Shown piece after piece: positions 1 through 7,579 of a stretch of DNA of 64,000 nt (positions within the stretch are counted from its first letter, which is position 1; each line of letters begins with the position of its first letter). The position numbers and the translations under genes are program-made. Under the pieces are notes generated by a model. That model did no database searches. It was not told the origin of the DNA and saw only the letters and a program-made list of their open reading frames with translations. The DNA comes from an uncultured Nitrososphaera sp. (GTDB lineage: Archaea; Thermoproteota; Nitrososphaeria; Nitrososphaerales; Nitrososphaeraceae): the NCBI GenBank assembly GCA_946480575.1, contig CAMLKF010000002.1:1-64000 (forward strand), written 5' to 3'.

Positions 1-1
1 G

Positions 2-64
2 GTACTTAGAGATGGCGAAATGATGTCAATCGATCTTGTTCTTGGTGCCAGGCCGCCAGCATAG
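2..64 (+). CDS. C-terminal end of a PDZ-domain (HtrA/DegP-like) protease, partial
   Basis: The window opens inside a reading frame that runs to a TAG at 62-64. The visible tail reads VLRDGEMMSIDLVLGARPPA. An RDG turn followed by an alternating hydrophobic strand and a final RP is the usual end of the last PDZ domain in trypsin-like S1C proteases. Only 20 codons are visible, so the family call is an inference from that short motif; other PDZ proteins would look the same. Confidence 0.4.
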   Translation, partial: VLRDGEMMSIDLVLGARPPA

Positions 65-305
65 GATGTGAGATGAGCAAGAATGACTTCCTTTTGAGGT
101 TCCTAAAAGCTGACTTAGGATGATCCATTCCTCAGCCGCAGGCGGCGTCTCTTGCAATACTTTAGGATTTACAGGTTATAAGAGTGTAAAAATATCTAGG
201 CCTGCATCAAAGATTTTTTTGTTGCTCAGGCTTTGGCAGGAAAAGATAGACGACACCTTCTCGGCCACCAATCATGAAAAAGGAGTGAGGGAGCAGAGAT
301 ATTCG
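65..305. other. Intergenic stretch, no gene seen
   Basis: About 240 bases with no frame that looks coding. A short ATG frame at 73-123 encodes only 16 residues. The reading frame at 120-320 has no recognisable composition or domain. Confidence 0.4.
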
Positions 306-542
306 TCAAGATCTATCTGATTTTTTCTGAGCTTTTGCCGCCTCTTCTTCGCTTTTTGCTCTGCCATAGGACTGCATGGCAAGCCCGCTAAATACCAGCA
401 CAGCTGTCATTGCGGCTGATATGATTACTTGTGGGGCCGGCAGTTGGAGTACGAATCCTGCCACGAATGATATTGCGGCGCCTGCGGAGCTCAGCGGCAG
501 CCACTTTGTTACTGCCAAATGTGCTCTGTCAACAACTACCAC
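306..542 (-). CDS. Small two-helix membrane protein, hypothetical
   Basis: A 78-residue frame with a GTG start. Residues about 17-35 and 38-56 are two hydrophobic segments separated by a short polar turn (LPAPQ), followed by a highly charged tail (KSEEEAAKAQKKSDRS). That architecture and the absence of stops favour a real small membrane protein. There is no ATG; the frame stays open upstream for some 15 codons without a better start, so the true beginning is uncertain. I do not recognise a family. Confidence 0.4.
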   Translation of the reverse strand: MVVVDRAHLAVTKWLPLSSAGAAISFVAGFVLQLPAPQVIISAAMTAVLVFSGLAMQSYGRAKSEEEAAKAQKKSDRS

Positions 543-690
543 TGCTATTGTTTCGCCTCCAAGGTAATTTTCGCAATTCGGATACTTAAGTTATGCATAT
601 CTTTGATACCTGATGCTACCAAGATGAATGGCGGGAAATGAAGCGGCTATGTTTGAACTGTTTTTTACTGTACGCTAGTAGATGTTTCCC

Positions 691-957
691 TCAGAATGTC
701 TTTAGGCGACTCTGGATCAAGCTCGGCCTTTTGTGCCCTTGCCGCTGATGTGGCTGCTGCTGTTCGTACAGGGGCAATGACACTGTAAAAGTGGAGCGCT
801 TGCCGCCACTTGCCCTGTTGTTCTCCGCATTTATCCGGCTGTTATGCGACTCGACTATGGCCTTTGTGATAAACAGCGCAAGCCCTGTGCCCCTCTCAAG
901 GGAGCATAATAACATCAAATCCCCCACACGGACGGAAGAAAGGTCGAGATCAACCAC
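691..957 (-). pseudogene. Histidine kinase remnant (C-terminal HATPase G2 box)
   Basis: The frame carries ERGTGLALFITKAIVESH followed by INAENN and a TFTVSLPL strand. This is the end of a histidine-kinase ATPase domain: a G2 box, a helix, then the AENN and FTFSLPL strands. Nothing upstream resembles the rest of the ATPase domain, the dimerisation helix or a sensor; residues 1-20 of the frame are unrelated. The family has a conserved glycine where this copy has alanine (GTGLAL for GTGLGL). The fragment is best read as a leftover of a deleted two-component sensor. Confidence 0.6.
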
Positions 958-1013
958 TACGACTCAGGAAAAAGCTTCTGAATAGCGATTGCCTCAAAAG
1001 GCAAAAATGATTA

Positions 1014-1274
1014 ATGCAACACTCTTACCCAAGATGGCAAATGACAGCAGCAGGATCATTTGACAACCTCAGGATAATTCTGCTACAGGAAATACGCGAC
1101 CTGCAGGGCAACCTGGAAGAGAATCGCTGCAAAAACCAGGACGGTGCCACCGCAGCAGCAGACGACCGCCTCTTTTCAAGAGTTGCAGACAGGAATGACA
1201 TCATAAGAATAAACACGCTGCAGTGGGTCCTAGAAGTGATCGAAAACCTAGAACACAATAAGGGGCGCTGCTAA
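1014..1274 (+). CDS. Hypothetical small protein, helical
   Basis: An 86-residue frame from ATG to TAA. Composition is polar and helix-forming (ILLQEIRDLQGNLEENR; INTLQWVLEVIENLEH), with two amphipathic helices and no membrane segment. It lies between the kinase remnant and the convergent Rieske gene. No family recognised. Codon usage resembles the core genes, which is the main support. Confidence 0.42.
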   Translation: MQHSYPRWQMTAAGSFDNLRIILLQEIRDLQGNLEENRCKNQDGATAAADDRLFSRVADRNDIIRINTLQWVLEVIENLEHNKGRC

Positions 1275-1290
1275 TCCAGCGACATGATCG

Positions 1291-1692
1291 TCACAGGCGC
1301 ACGTATATGGTTCCGTCCTTTTCGGTCACTTGATACAAGATCAGATCGCCGGATTTCCTCCATTCAGGGCTCTGTTCCATCCATGTGTCCTCCTTCTTCC
1401 AAGACTTCATTTTTTCAAGCTTGCCAGTGAACACGCTGTATTCGTACCCGTGCATGTAGCAAACGATATTATCGCCCTTCAGGTCTCCCTTGGCAAGCGA
1501 TGCCCCGCGATGCGGGCACGAGTTGTTGCATGCGAACAGCCTGCCGCGCAGCCTACCGATGAGGACTTCGGTGCGGCCGATTCTGAATAACCTCATCGAG
1601 TTTTCTCCTATCTCTTCGCTTTTGCAAGCTGCATAGTAGTAGCCGCCGCCTTCGCCACTGCCAGCCCGGGCCCTATCTTGAGGATGCGACAC
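1291..1692 (-). CDS. Rieske-type [2Fe-2S] ferredoxin
   Basis: A single-domain Rieske protein of about 133 residues from a GTG start. The two cluster-binding boxes are CPHRG (about residue 59) and CYMHGYEY (about residue 82), giving the Cys-His plus Cys-His ligand set. The proline-loop region is replaced by a charged segment (KMKSWKKEDTW), typical of soluble Rieske ferredoxins rather than bc1 or b6f subunits. The N-terminus is glycine and tyrosine rich and has no membrane helix, so it is probably a cytoplasmic electron carrier. It starts 47 nt after the DPSL ferritin on the same strand, which suggests cotranscription and a role in oxidative stress or in feeding a partner oxygenase. Confidence 0.85.
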   Translation of the reverse strand: MSHPQDRARAGSGEGGGYYYAACKSEEIGENSMRLFRIGRTEVLIGRLRGRLFACNNSCPHRGASLAKGDLKGDNIVCYMHGYEYSVFTGKLEKMKSWKKEDTWMEQSPEWRKSGDLILYQVTEKDGTIYVRL

Positions 1693-1739
1693 CGCAGAAA
1701 AAGAATGAAAAAAAGATAATAAAAATTAATGACTGGCGG

Positions 1740-2345
1740 CTATCCGAGATGGATATTGCTTCCCTGTGCACCTGAGTGCGGAGACTGGCCGGCGAACTTC
1801 CTCCTAAAGTGCCCAGAGGGCCTCTTTGACAGGAGCTCCACGAACCATGCTTCATGCTCGACTTCCTCTGCCATGATACTCTGTGCGATGTCATATGTTC
1901 TTGGGTCCTTCCCCGCGGTCATGTCGCACACTTCGCCCCAAGACCTGATTGCGCACTGCTCTGCCTCCAAGAGCACCTTCAATATCGAGTTGATGTCCTC
2001 CCAGTTGTCTGGCAGGTATGCGTCCGGACAACCTGCCTGATCCGCGAATTTTCTGATGTCCCTTGGGAGGGCGCCGCCCAGCTCGTAGAGGCGCGGGACC
2101 ATGGCTTCGAAATGGTTTTTGTCCTCGATTCTAGCATCTTCCACTATTTCCTTTATCCCCTCGCCCTCGAGGCCGGTGCAGTGCATCCTGAGAATCGTGT
2201 AGTAATAGTATGTCGTGAATTCAGCGCCGACACCTGCCGTGATTAATTTTATGAGCTTGTCGATGTCAATGCCGTTCTTCCTTAGAACTTCCAGCGCCAC
2301 AATGTTGGGAACATTGCCTTTTGTTGTTCTTTGCGGGCTCGACAT
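1740..2345 (-). CDS. DPS-like (DPSL/thioferritin-type) ferritin-superfamily protein
   Basis: A four-helix ferritin-like protein of 201 residues, with ATG chosen at the MSSPQRTT start. Helix 1 carries [10 protein letters not shown], helix 2 has EDKNHFEAM, a later helix has [14 protein letters not shown], and the last has [10 protein letters not shown]. The E...ExxH pairs form a di-iron site. The cysteines near the third helix are the mark of DPSL proteins, which detoxify peroxide and store iron. The frame stays open upstream to 2447, but that extension is not ferritin-like. The next gene on the same strand is a Rieske protein, a plausible electron partner. A role in iron and peroxide protection is inferred from the family. 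Confidence 0.78.
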   Translation of the reverse strand: MSSPQRTTKGNVPNIVALEVLRKNGIDIDKLIKLITAGVGAEFTTYYYYTILRMHCTGLEGEGIKEIVEDARIEDKNHFEAMVPRLYELGGALPRDIRKFADQAGCPDAYLPDNWEDINSILKVLLEAEQCAIRSWGEVCDMTAGKDPRTYDIAQSIMAEEVEHEAWFVELLSKRPSGHFRRKFAGQSPHSGAQGSNIHLG

Positions 2346-2977
2346 ACTACCAGCGGCAGAATATCGCATAAAAGGGTTACCTTCGTTGGCTTGGGCTTGC
2401 CGCAGGAAATTTTTGCGCACAGCAAGTGGAGGATTTTGAACGAACAATAGACTATATTCTGTAATCTTTAATAGAATTGCAACTTCAAAATCTTTGATGC
2501 AGGCTTCCTCTTATGGGATTTTAAAAACCGCTTCCGGAACCAATGGCAATTGCTGTGCGCCAGCACAAAAGCAGGAAGGCCTGACTCTTGAAGATATCGC
2601 TCCGACCTGGCACGGCAGGCTGCTGGAACAATTGCCTCGCGCAGGTCCAAGACGCATCCTATGGCACCGCCAGATGTGGCGTTGCCGGAGACATGCGTCG
2701 TAGGGGAAGCATACGGCTTTTCGTCGTCGTCGTACATGAGAGATTGCGACAGATGCACGGTTTTCAGCCAGGCGTTCCTCCGCCACTTCAGGGCGGGCTC
2801 GCATGATGCTTTGCGTAAAGCCGGCCGGCATTTGTAATTCATTGGAACGGCAGTCGCAAGGAGGTGACATCAAGGTTGAATTCAAAAGTCAGGCGCAGGC
2901 TTCAGTGGTATGACGCATTCGTGAGGTTCGACAACCACGTGCTAATCACGTATAAATGATGACTGGGGAAATGGCAT
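2346..2977. other. Long intergenic region, possible decayed coding DNA
   Basis: About 630 bases. Several mutually overlapping frames are open on both strands (2468-2885 on minus, 2494-2806 on plus), but their translations are rich in R, C, W and H and show no motif. A run on the plus strand ending at a TGA near 2959 has a strong AAGGAGGTGA sequence upstream of a short frame containing RRRLQWYDAFVRFDNHVLI. It may be the tail of a lost gene. I see no supported gene. Confidence 0.35.
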
Positions 2978-3271
2978 ATGGGAAAGCGCAAACCTGTTCT
3001 TATTTTTGACGACAGCTCTGACTCGGCGAAGGCGATCGGCCTTCTCAGGAAAAATGGCATCGAATTTGTAGAGTACGACGTCAGCAAGTTTGTAGAGAGC
3101 AGCTGCTGCGGCGACGACTTGCCAACAACAAAGGCACCCTCTGTGTTTGCACCGGAGGGGGTATTCAAGGGATTGGACGGGGTCAAGGAATACATCACCA
3201 TCACCACCGCTGTGTCATCCAGAGAAGCGAGTGTGCTTGAAAAAAAAGACTCCGAGAGCGCCTACTGGTAG
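2978..3271 (+). CDS. Glutaredoxin/thioredoxin-fold protein lacking the CxxC motif
   Basis: A 97-residue protein from ATG. The beginning is a beta strand (KPVLIFDDS), a helix (SAKAIGLLRKNGIEF), a second strand (VEYDVS) and then TTKAPSVFAPEGVFKGLDGVKEYI, which contains the cis-proline turn (APSVF) and the final helix of a glutaredoxin fold. At the site where CPYC is expected the sequence is DDSSDSAKA, so the redox cysteines are absent. A Cys-Cys pair lies at about residues 43-44 in a loop. The fold call is reasonable; disulfide activity by the usual mechanism is unlikely. It may bind a partner or metal instead. Confidence 0.65.
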   Translation: MGKRKPVLIFDDSSDSAKAIGLLRKNGIEFVEYDVSKFVESSCCGDDLPTTKAPSVFAPEGVFKGLDGVKEYITITTAVSSREASVLEKKDSESAYW

Positions 3272-3287
3272 GTCCCAAAAGCCCGGC

Positions 3288-3500
3288 CTACTTGTATGCC
3301 GACCCAAGAGAGTACCGGGACTTGATGCTTGGCTCTAGCGAGCATATCTTCTTCACTGCCAGCGTCCATACCTTCTTGGGCTTGAGGTCAATGCTGTGCT
3401 CCTTGAGCCATCCTTTTGGCCAATTCGCACCGCCAGCTCTATGCCAGAGCTGGCCAAACCCGCTAAAATGCGTTTTGAAGCTTTTCAGTACCGAATAGCT
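3288..3500 (-). pseudogene. Remnant of a lysine-rich hypothetical protein
   Basis: An open frame on the minus strand of about 70 codons has protein-like composition (GQLWHRAGGANWPKGWLKE, KKVWTLAVKKICSLEPS, ending GSAYK) but no ATG, GTG or TTG in frame before an upstream TAG. It faces the glutaredoxin-like gene. It reads as the C-terminal part of a gene that has lost its start. No family recognised. Confidence 0.3.
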
Positions 3501-3629
3501 CTAGCATATAGCTACTAGTTTGCAGCATTGCGGCATCTTGCGTGAAATGCTTCATAGCTATTAGCTAGTAAGAATGGAGATAGATAATCTCCAGCTGTTA
3601 TTATTTGTGATGTAAGCTCAGCTAACGCG

Positions 3630-4037
3630 TTGCAGTTCACAAGGCTGCCTGAGAAAAAGTCAAAACCGCGTCTTGGAAAAAGCAAGCGAGGCTACCTATG
3701 GGTGACGCTTGGATTTTTCACCATCAGCCTATCGGCCCACTGGGTCTTTGCGTGGTACGCGTATGTGGCAGAGCAGGGGGAGCACGGCCAGCCGGTTGAA
3801 GCCGCTGGCTATTTTAACAGGACATTCCGCGATACGATGGAAAACTGGCAGTCTGAGTTCTTGCAGTTGATATGGCAGGTTGCAGGGCTTTCGTTCCTTT
3901 GGTATGTCGGCTCTCCACAGTCAAGGGAAGAGCACGACAGGCAGGAAGAAAAGATAGACTTTATAATCAAAAGGCTTGACCCGGAGAACGCGCAAAAATT
4001 GCTCGATGAGCTGGACGACAGATACCCGCGCAAATAA
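3630..4037 (+). CDS. DUF6766-like membrane protein (copy 1)
   Basis: A 135-residue protein with a TTG start. Two membrane helices lie at about residues 27-48 (LWVTLGFFTISLSAHWVFAW) and 84-102. Between them is the family signature ENWQSEFLQL. The C-terminus is a charged amphipathic helix ending RLDPENAQKLLDEL. A second member sits at 62389-62775 inside the tRNA-Lys element, sharing RGYLWVTL, FRDTMENWQSEFLQL and YVGSPQS. Function is unknown for the family. This copy is flanked by DNA with few genes. Confidence 0.75.
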   Translation: MQFTRLPEKKSKPRLGKSKRGYLWVTLGFFTISLSAHWVFAWYAYVAEQGEHGQPVEAAGYFNRTFRDTMENWQSEFLQLIWQVAGLSFLWYVGSPQSREEHDRQEEKIDFIIKRLDPENAQKLLDELDDRYPRK

Positions 4038-4203
4038 GGCGACCTCGCGTTGTTGTCCATGCAAAATAGTAGTAGTTGTTTATGCCGCCTAGCTCGACCG
4101 ATACATATACATACTAATTGCAGGCGGCACACGGAGAATTACCTTGGAAAAATGCAATATGTGCAATTTAACAATATACATCCTAGCTTTGTAGGGCATC
4201 CAA

Positions 4204-4491
4204 GTGCGGTTATGCAACTGTCCTGTTTGCAAAAACCCGATAACAAATTCTGAATACTGGATCCACATCAGGTTACATCGGGGACACGAGAATGACGCTC
4301 CGGCACCAAGAAAGACCTTTGATGCGCAAAACAGGGGACGCAAGTACCCGCTCCCGCTAGAAGTAAATAATCCAGAAAACCCTTACCTTCTGACTTTCGA
4401 GGATACTGCAGAGTGCGCGCGTGCGCGCGTGCGTGTGTGCATCTACGGTACGCGAAGAAACTCTACATTTTGCAGTCCTTGTTTACCCTGA
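4204..4491 (+). CDS. Small C2H2 zinc-finger protein
   Basis: The frame from a GTG start begins RLCNCPVCKNPI, followed by YWIHIRLHRGH, giving a C-x2-C...H-x3-H arrangement of a classical zinc finger in the first 30 residues. The middle is basic (RKTFDAQNRGRKYPLP). The last 25 residues are encoded by a GC/GT alternating repeat (4413-4442) and look like slippage-driven extension, so the natural C-terminus may be near residue 70. Several comparable mini zinc-finger proteins occur in this part of the window. Confidence 0.5.
   Translation: MRLCNCPVCKNPITNSEYWIHIRLHRGHENDAPAPRKTFDAQNRGRKYPLPLEVNNPENPYLLTFEDTAECARARVRVCIYGTRRNSTFCSPCLP
4413..4442. repeat. Alternating purine-pyrimidine (GC/GT) tract
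   Basis: Thirty bases alternate strictly between purine and pyrimidine (GTGCGCGCGTGCGCGC...). Such tracts can adopt left-handed Z-DNA under negative supercoiling. This one lies inside the 3' part of the C2H2 protein frame. Similar tracts occur at 16520, 30426, 47626 and 60059. Confidence 0.8.
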
Positions 4492-4641
4492 TCTTGCATC
4501 TTGCGCTACTGTGGCGCCAGCTTCCATTCATGAAATACTCGAGATGCGAAGCACCATCGCGGTCTGTAACAGTTCTTTCCTGCTCGTTTTTCGGAGCGCC
4601 AGAACCAGTGCGCGGCTGCACAGCGTTTCTAAAACCCAAGG

Positions 4642-4842
4642 CTATGCAGAACTCTTATTGTTGCTGTAATAATGCGGCACGGACTGCGCACACCGGTCGC
4701 AGTATCTCTCTATGAGCACGATACCGTTCCCTACTGCAAATAGCACGTCTTTGGTGGCAGGGCCTCTGCAGCTTTTGCACTCTTTTGGATTTGTCAATTG
4801 ATTCTCGTAGTTTCTGATTGACGAAAAAAACTTGTTCATCAT
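4642..4842 (-). CDS. Small zinc-binding protein with two CxxC knuckles
   Basis: A 66-residue protein starting MMNKFFSSI. CKSC (about residue 22) and CDRC (about residue 51) are separated by a hydrophobic strand (DVLFAVGNGIVLIERY), as in a rubredoxin-like or treble-clef knuckle. The same plan (CRIC ... IEYYCKGC) is found in the gene at 6157-6363, so the two are probably distant paralogues. The frame is open further upstream, but that part is unlike a protein. Function unknown; a regulatory or RNA-binding role is possible. Confidence 0.6.
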   Translation of the reverse strand: MMNKFFSSIRNYENQLTNPKECKSCRGPATKDVLFAVGNGIVLIERYCDRCAQSVPHYYSNNKSSA

Positions 4843-5136
4843 TATACAGCTGGTTGCGACCAATAAGAATGTAGGCTCGCATTTGAAAGTAAGGCGGTTC
4901 GATTTGCATGAACAAGCATTCCATTGTAGAAAAGCCAAAAAGAGATGCATGATCAAAGAATTGCACAGTCCTGTCCTGTGCTTTTACTTCTTTGCCGGTT
5001 TCTTTTTGCTGCTGGCTTTCTTCTTTTTTGCTGCCACGAACTTTAGTATAACACTGAGCTATTTAACAATAGCTAAGACTACCAAGCTGTTGTTACATGC
5101 ATTGCGTGAGCACAGTGTCAGGGAAGAACTAGCTAA

Positions 5137-5349
5137 CTATTCTGGCGGTGTTAGAGCCTGCCTATTGCTGCCAGCCTGCATTTTCGTATTTGCTTTTGTT
5201 TCTGTCATCCTCTGCGGCACATAGAAAATCTCGTGATCAATCTTGAGATGACTGAGAAAGGCCATCCCATTATTGACGGTATCTTTTACTATCAAATCGC
5301 GTCCACACAAGTTGCATTTTATTATGTGTTCGTCTGGGCCGGCAGCCAA
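5137..5349 (-). CDS. Small C2H2-type zinc-finger protein
   Basis: A 70-residue frame from a TTG start. The first half holds HIIKCNLCGRDLIV and then FLSHLKIDHE, a C-x2-C ... H-x4-H finger. The second half is polar and probably disordered (TETKANTKMQAGSNRQ). It is oriented away from the aIF1A gene. Thaumarchaea carry many single-finger proteins of this size; the specific role is not known. Confidence 0.6.
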   Translation of the reverse strand: MAAGPDEHIIKCNLCGRDLIVKDTVNNGMAFLSHLKIDHEIFYVPQRMTETKANTKMQAGSNRQALTPPE

Positions 5350-5527
5350 TCTAAAAGATCAGTGTGACAGACATGAATAAGGCTCTTTCTGAAAGACGAC
5401 ATATTTCCCATCCCTCGCAATCATTGAACAAAGACGGACAGGTAGACTTTCAAGCCTGGCTCGCACAGCGTGCTTCATTTTAAACTTAGGCAAAAGAAAA
5501 GTTCTCACTGAATCCGCTCCCAACGAG

Positions 5528-5797
5528 ATGGTGATGCCCGATCAAGTGCAGCTTTTTGGAAGAGTCATCAAGCTGGTTGGAGGCGACAACATAATAGTAA
5601 AGTGCACAGACGGCAAGGTGAGAACCTGCCGGATACGGGGCAAGATAAAGCGCAGGATGTGGATAAGGGACAATGACTTGGTGCTTGTTGCACCTTGGGA
5701 CTTTCAGTCAGACAGGGCCGACATAATCTGGAGATACATTTCTGCACATGCAGAGAAAATCAAGCAGGATGGCCATCTGGCAAGGCGAGAAGCATAA
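5528..5797 (+). CDS. eif1A: Translation initiation factor aIF-1A
   Basis: An 89-residue S1/OB-fold protein. The stretch from GRVIKLVGGDNIIVKCTDGK through CRIRGKIKRRMWI to VLVAPWDF is diagnostic for eIF1A/aIF1A, which binds the ribosomal A site and directs start-codon selection together with aIF1. The length is normal for archaeal forms, which lack the long acidic eukaryotic tail. ATG at 5528 is followed two codons later by another ATG. It stands alone between zinc-finger miniproteins. Confidence 0.92.
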   Translation: MVMPDQVQLFGRVIKLVGGDNIIVKCTDGKVRTCRIRGKIKRRMWIRDNDLVLVAPWDFQSDRADIIWRYISAHAEKIKQDGHLARREA

Positions 5798-5822
5798 CAG
5801 ATTTCAATAGACACACAAGCCG

Positions 5823-6071
5823 CTACTTTTCACTCTGCTCATTTTTGCGTTGGTCTAACCTGTAGCGCCTGATGATTTCCTTATTGATTTCTTCATGCTC
5901 TATCTGTTCCCCTCTTCTCTCTGGCGTCTTCATTTCTTGCTGTATTACCCTCTTCCTTTCATCATCTAGTTCGTCTCTTCCCCGGTCCTGCTTCTTCTTT
6001 TGCAACTCGTGAGCATAATTCTCGCGAAAGAACTTTTCTTCCTCGGTATCTTCGCCCGCCATGTCAGTCAC
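5823..6071 (-). CDS. Highly charged hypothetical protein
   Basis: An 82-residue frame very rich in E, K, R and D (ENYAHELQKKKQDRGRDELDDERKR and similar), predicted to be one long helix or coiled coil without hydrophobic core. It ends close behind the convergent aIF1A gene. The codon pattern looks coding and there is a clear stop and start, but no family is recognisable. Confidence 0.5.
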   Translation of the reverse strand: MTDMAGEDTEEEKFFRENYAHELQKKKQDRGRDELDDERKRVIQQEMKTPERRGEQIEHEEINKEIIRRYRLDQRKNEQSEK

Positions 6072-6156
6072 TATTACTGCTATCCACTTGACAGTAGGGC
6101 ATGGGAATATTTATCCCCTTTCTAGCACATACATACTGTAGAGATTGTGATATTGC

Positions 6157-6363
6157 GTGAAGAGAAGCAGCAAGAACAGAAAGGTGGAGCGCTTTGAGAC
6201 AGCGATTTCAATACCGACGTCGTCATACTATGGCAACAAGCCTCGTATTGCTCGATGCAGGATCTGCAACAGAGCCGCACATTATAGAGTCATGCGCGAC
6301 ATGGAGACGATAAGCAAGATAGAATACTATTGCAAAGGATGCGTAAGCAAGCTTGACGATTAG
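6157..6363 (+). CDS. Small zinc-binding protein, CxxC...CxxC
   Basis: A 68-residue protein from a GTG start. CRIC (about residue 34) and CKGC (about residue 59) flank a strand, RVMRDMETISKIEYY, matching the layout of the 4642-4842 protein. The N-terminal 20 residues are basic (RSSKNRKVERF), suggesting nucleic-acid contact. The stop codon is the first unit of a TAGT tetranucleotide repeat. Function unknown. Confidence 0.6.
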   Translation: MKRSSKNRKVERFETAISIPTSSYYGNKPRIARCRICNRAAHYRVMRDMETISKIEYYCKGCVSKLDD

Positions 6364-6380
6364 TTAGTTAGTTAGTTAGT
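6361..6380. repeat. TAGT tetranucleotide microsatellite
   Basis: Five tandem TAGT units directly overlapping the stop codon of the small zinc protein. Because every unit carries a TAG in this phase, slippage would not change the protein. Confidence 0.8.
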
Positions 6381-6523
6381 AGTCGTTGATTGCTTGACCC
6401 CCTCAAGAAGTTAGATTATAGTAGATTCTCTTTGCCCAGCAGAATTTAGCTGATGATGACGCTTCGTTTGTTGTGCATCACAAATACAATAATATAATAC
6501 ATCTCTGCGTCAACACTCACATC

Positions 6524-7528
6524 ATGCCCGCCAAAAGATGGCTCGATAACCAAGTTACGCTGAACCCAGTCAAGGACCAGACGGTTGGAGTAATAGGCTA
6601 TGGCATCCAGGGGCGCGCTCAGGCATCCAACATGAGGGATTCTGGACTTAACGTAGTTGTCGGCATTCGCAAGGGCGGCAAGACGTGGAAGCAGGCTGAG
6701 GCCGACGGCCACAGGGTAATGGAAGTAGCCGAAGCGTGCAAGGCTGCCGACATTATCCATATTTTGATCCCTGACATGGAGCAGGCTGACACCTATACAA
6801 TGGAAATAGCCAAGCACGTGACAGAGGGCAAAGCGCTCTGCTTTTCGCACGGCGCGGCAATCCACTGGAAGTGGATAGTGCCGCCCAAGAATATCGACGT
6901 TATCATGGTCGCGCCAAAGGGACCGGGCCAGCGCGTACGCGAATTATATCAGGGAGGCTTTGGAACCCCGTCGCTTGTCGCCGTCTACCAGGATCACACT
7001 GGCAAAGCATGGGACAGGGTACTTGCTCTGGCAAAGAGCATCGGCAGTACCCGCCCAGGCGTGCTCCAGACAACGTTCAAGGAAGAGGTGGAAACGGACT
7101 GGTTCGGCGAGCAGGTAGACCTCTGCGGCGGGGCGCACGCCATGATAATGAGCGCCTTTGAGACGCTTGTTGAGGCCGGCTACCAGCCAGAGGTGGCGTA
7201 CTTTGAGTGCCTCCACGAATTGAAGCTAATAGTAGACCTTGTGCAGAAATACGGCATCACCGGCATGTACAACCGCGTGAGCGAAACAGCGAGGTACGGC
7301 GGTCTGACCCGCGGCCCCCGCGTTGCCGACAAGGAAGCCAAGAAAAAGATGAAAGAAGTGCTGAAAGAGATCCAGTCGGGCGAATTTGCCGACGAATGGG
7401 TCAGCAAGTACAAGAAAGAGGGCAAGAACTCGTTTGCGCGCTACATGAAAGAAATCGAGAATCACCAAGTGGAAAAGGTAGGTAGGGAAATGCGCAAGAT
7501 GATGTGGCCCGACGCACCAGAAGTGTAG
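6524..7528 (+). CDS. ilvC: Ketol-acid reductoisomerase (NADP-dependent)
   Basis: A 334-residue class I enzyme that isomerises and reduces acetolactate or acetohydroxybutyrate in valine, isoleucine and leucine synthesis. The Rossmann motif GYGIQG sits at about residue 26. FSHG and APKGPG follow, and the knotted C-terminal domain has the Mg-binding ETDWFGEQ and ECLHELKLI helices. ATG at 6524 (MPAKRW) is chosen over an in-frame upstream TTG because it begins right at the conserved N-terminus and lies about 30 nt after an AT-rich box near 6490. No other ilv gene is adjacent. Confidence 0.95.
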   Translation: MPAKRWLDNQVTLNPVKDQTVGVIGYGIQGRAQASNMRDSGLNVVVGIRKGGKTWKQAEADGHRVMEVAEACKAADIIHILIPDMEQADTYTMEIAKHVTEGKALCFSHGAAIHWKWIVPPKNIDVIMVAPKGPGQRVRELYQGGFGTPSLVAVYQDHTGKAWDRVLALAKSIGSTRPGVLQTTFKEEVETDWFGEQVDLCGGAHAMIMSAFETLVEAGYQPEVAYFECLHELKLIVDLVQKYGITGMYNRVSETARYGGLTRGPRVADKEAKKKMKEVLKEIQSGEFADEWVSKYKKEGKNSFARYMKEIENHQVEKVGREMRKMMWPDAPEV

Positions 7529-7579
7529 TAGTAGTAGGTTCTTCCTTCTTTTTCATTTATCAAGCTAGTCTCTAAGCGC

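Noticed and set aside
2468..2885. Overlapping minus-strand frames of 124 codons each
   Set aside because: Two different frames are open over the same DNA with odd composition (many R, C, W); no motif, no clear promoter.
4413..4715. Frames made of the GC/GT repeat region
   Set aside because: Repetitive ARARVRV and CACVHL-type translations come from the dinucleotide repeat.
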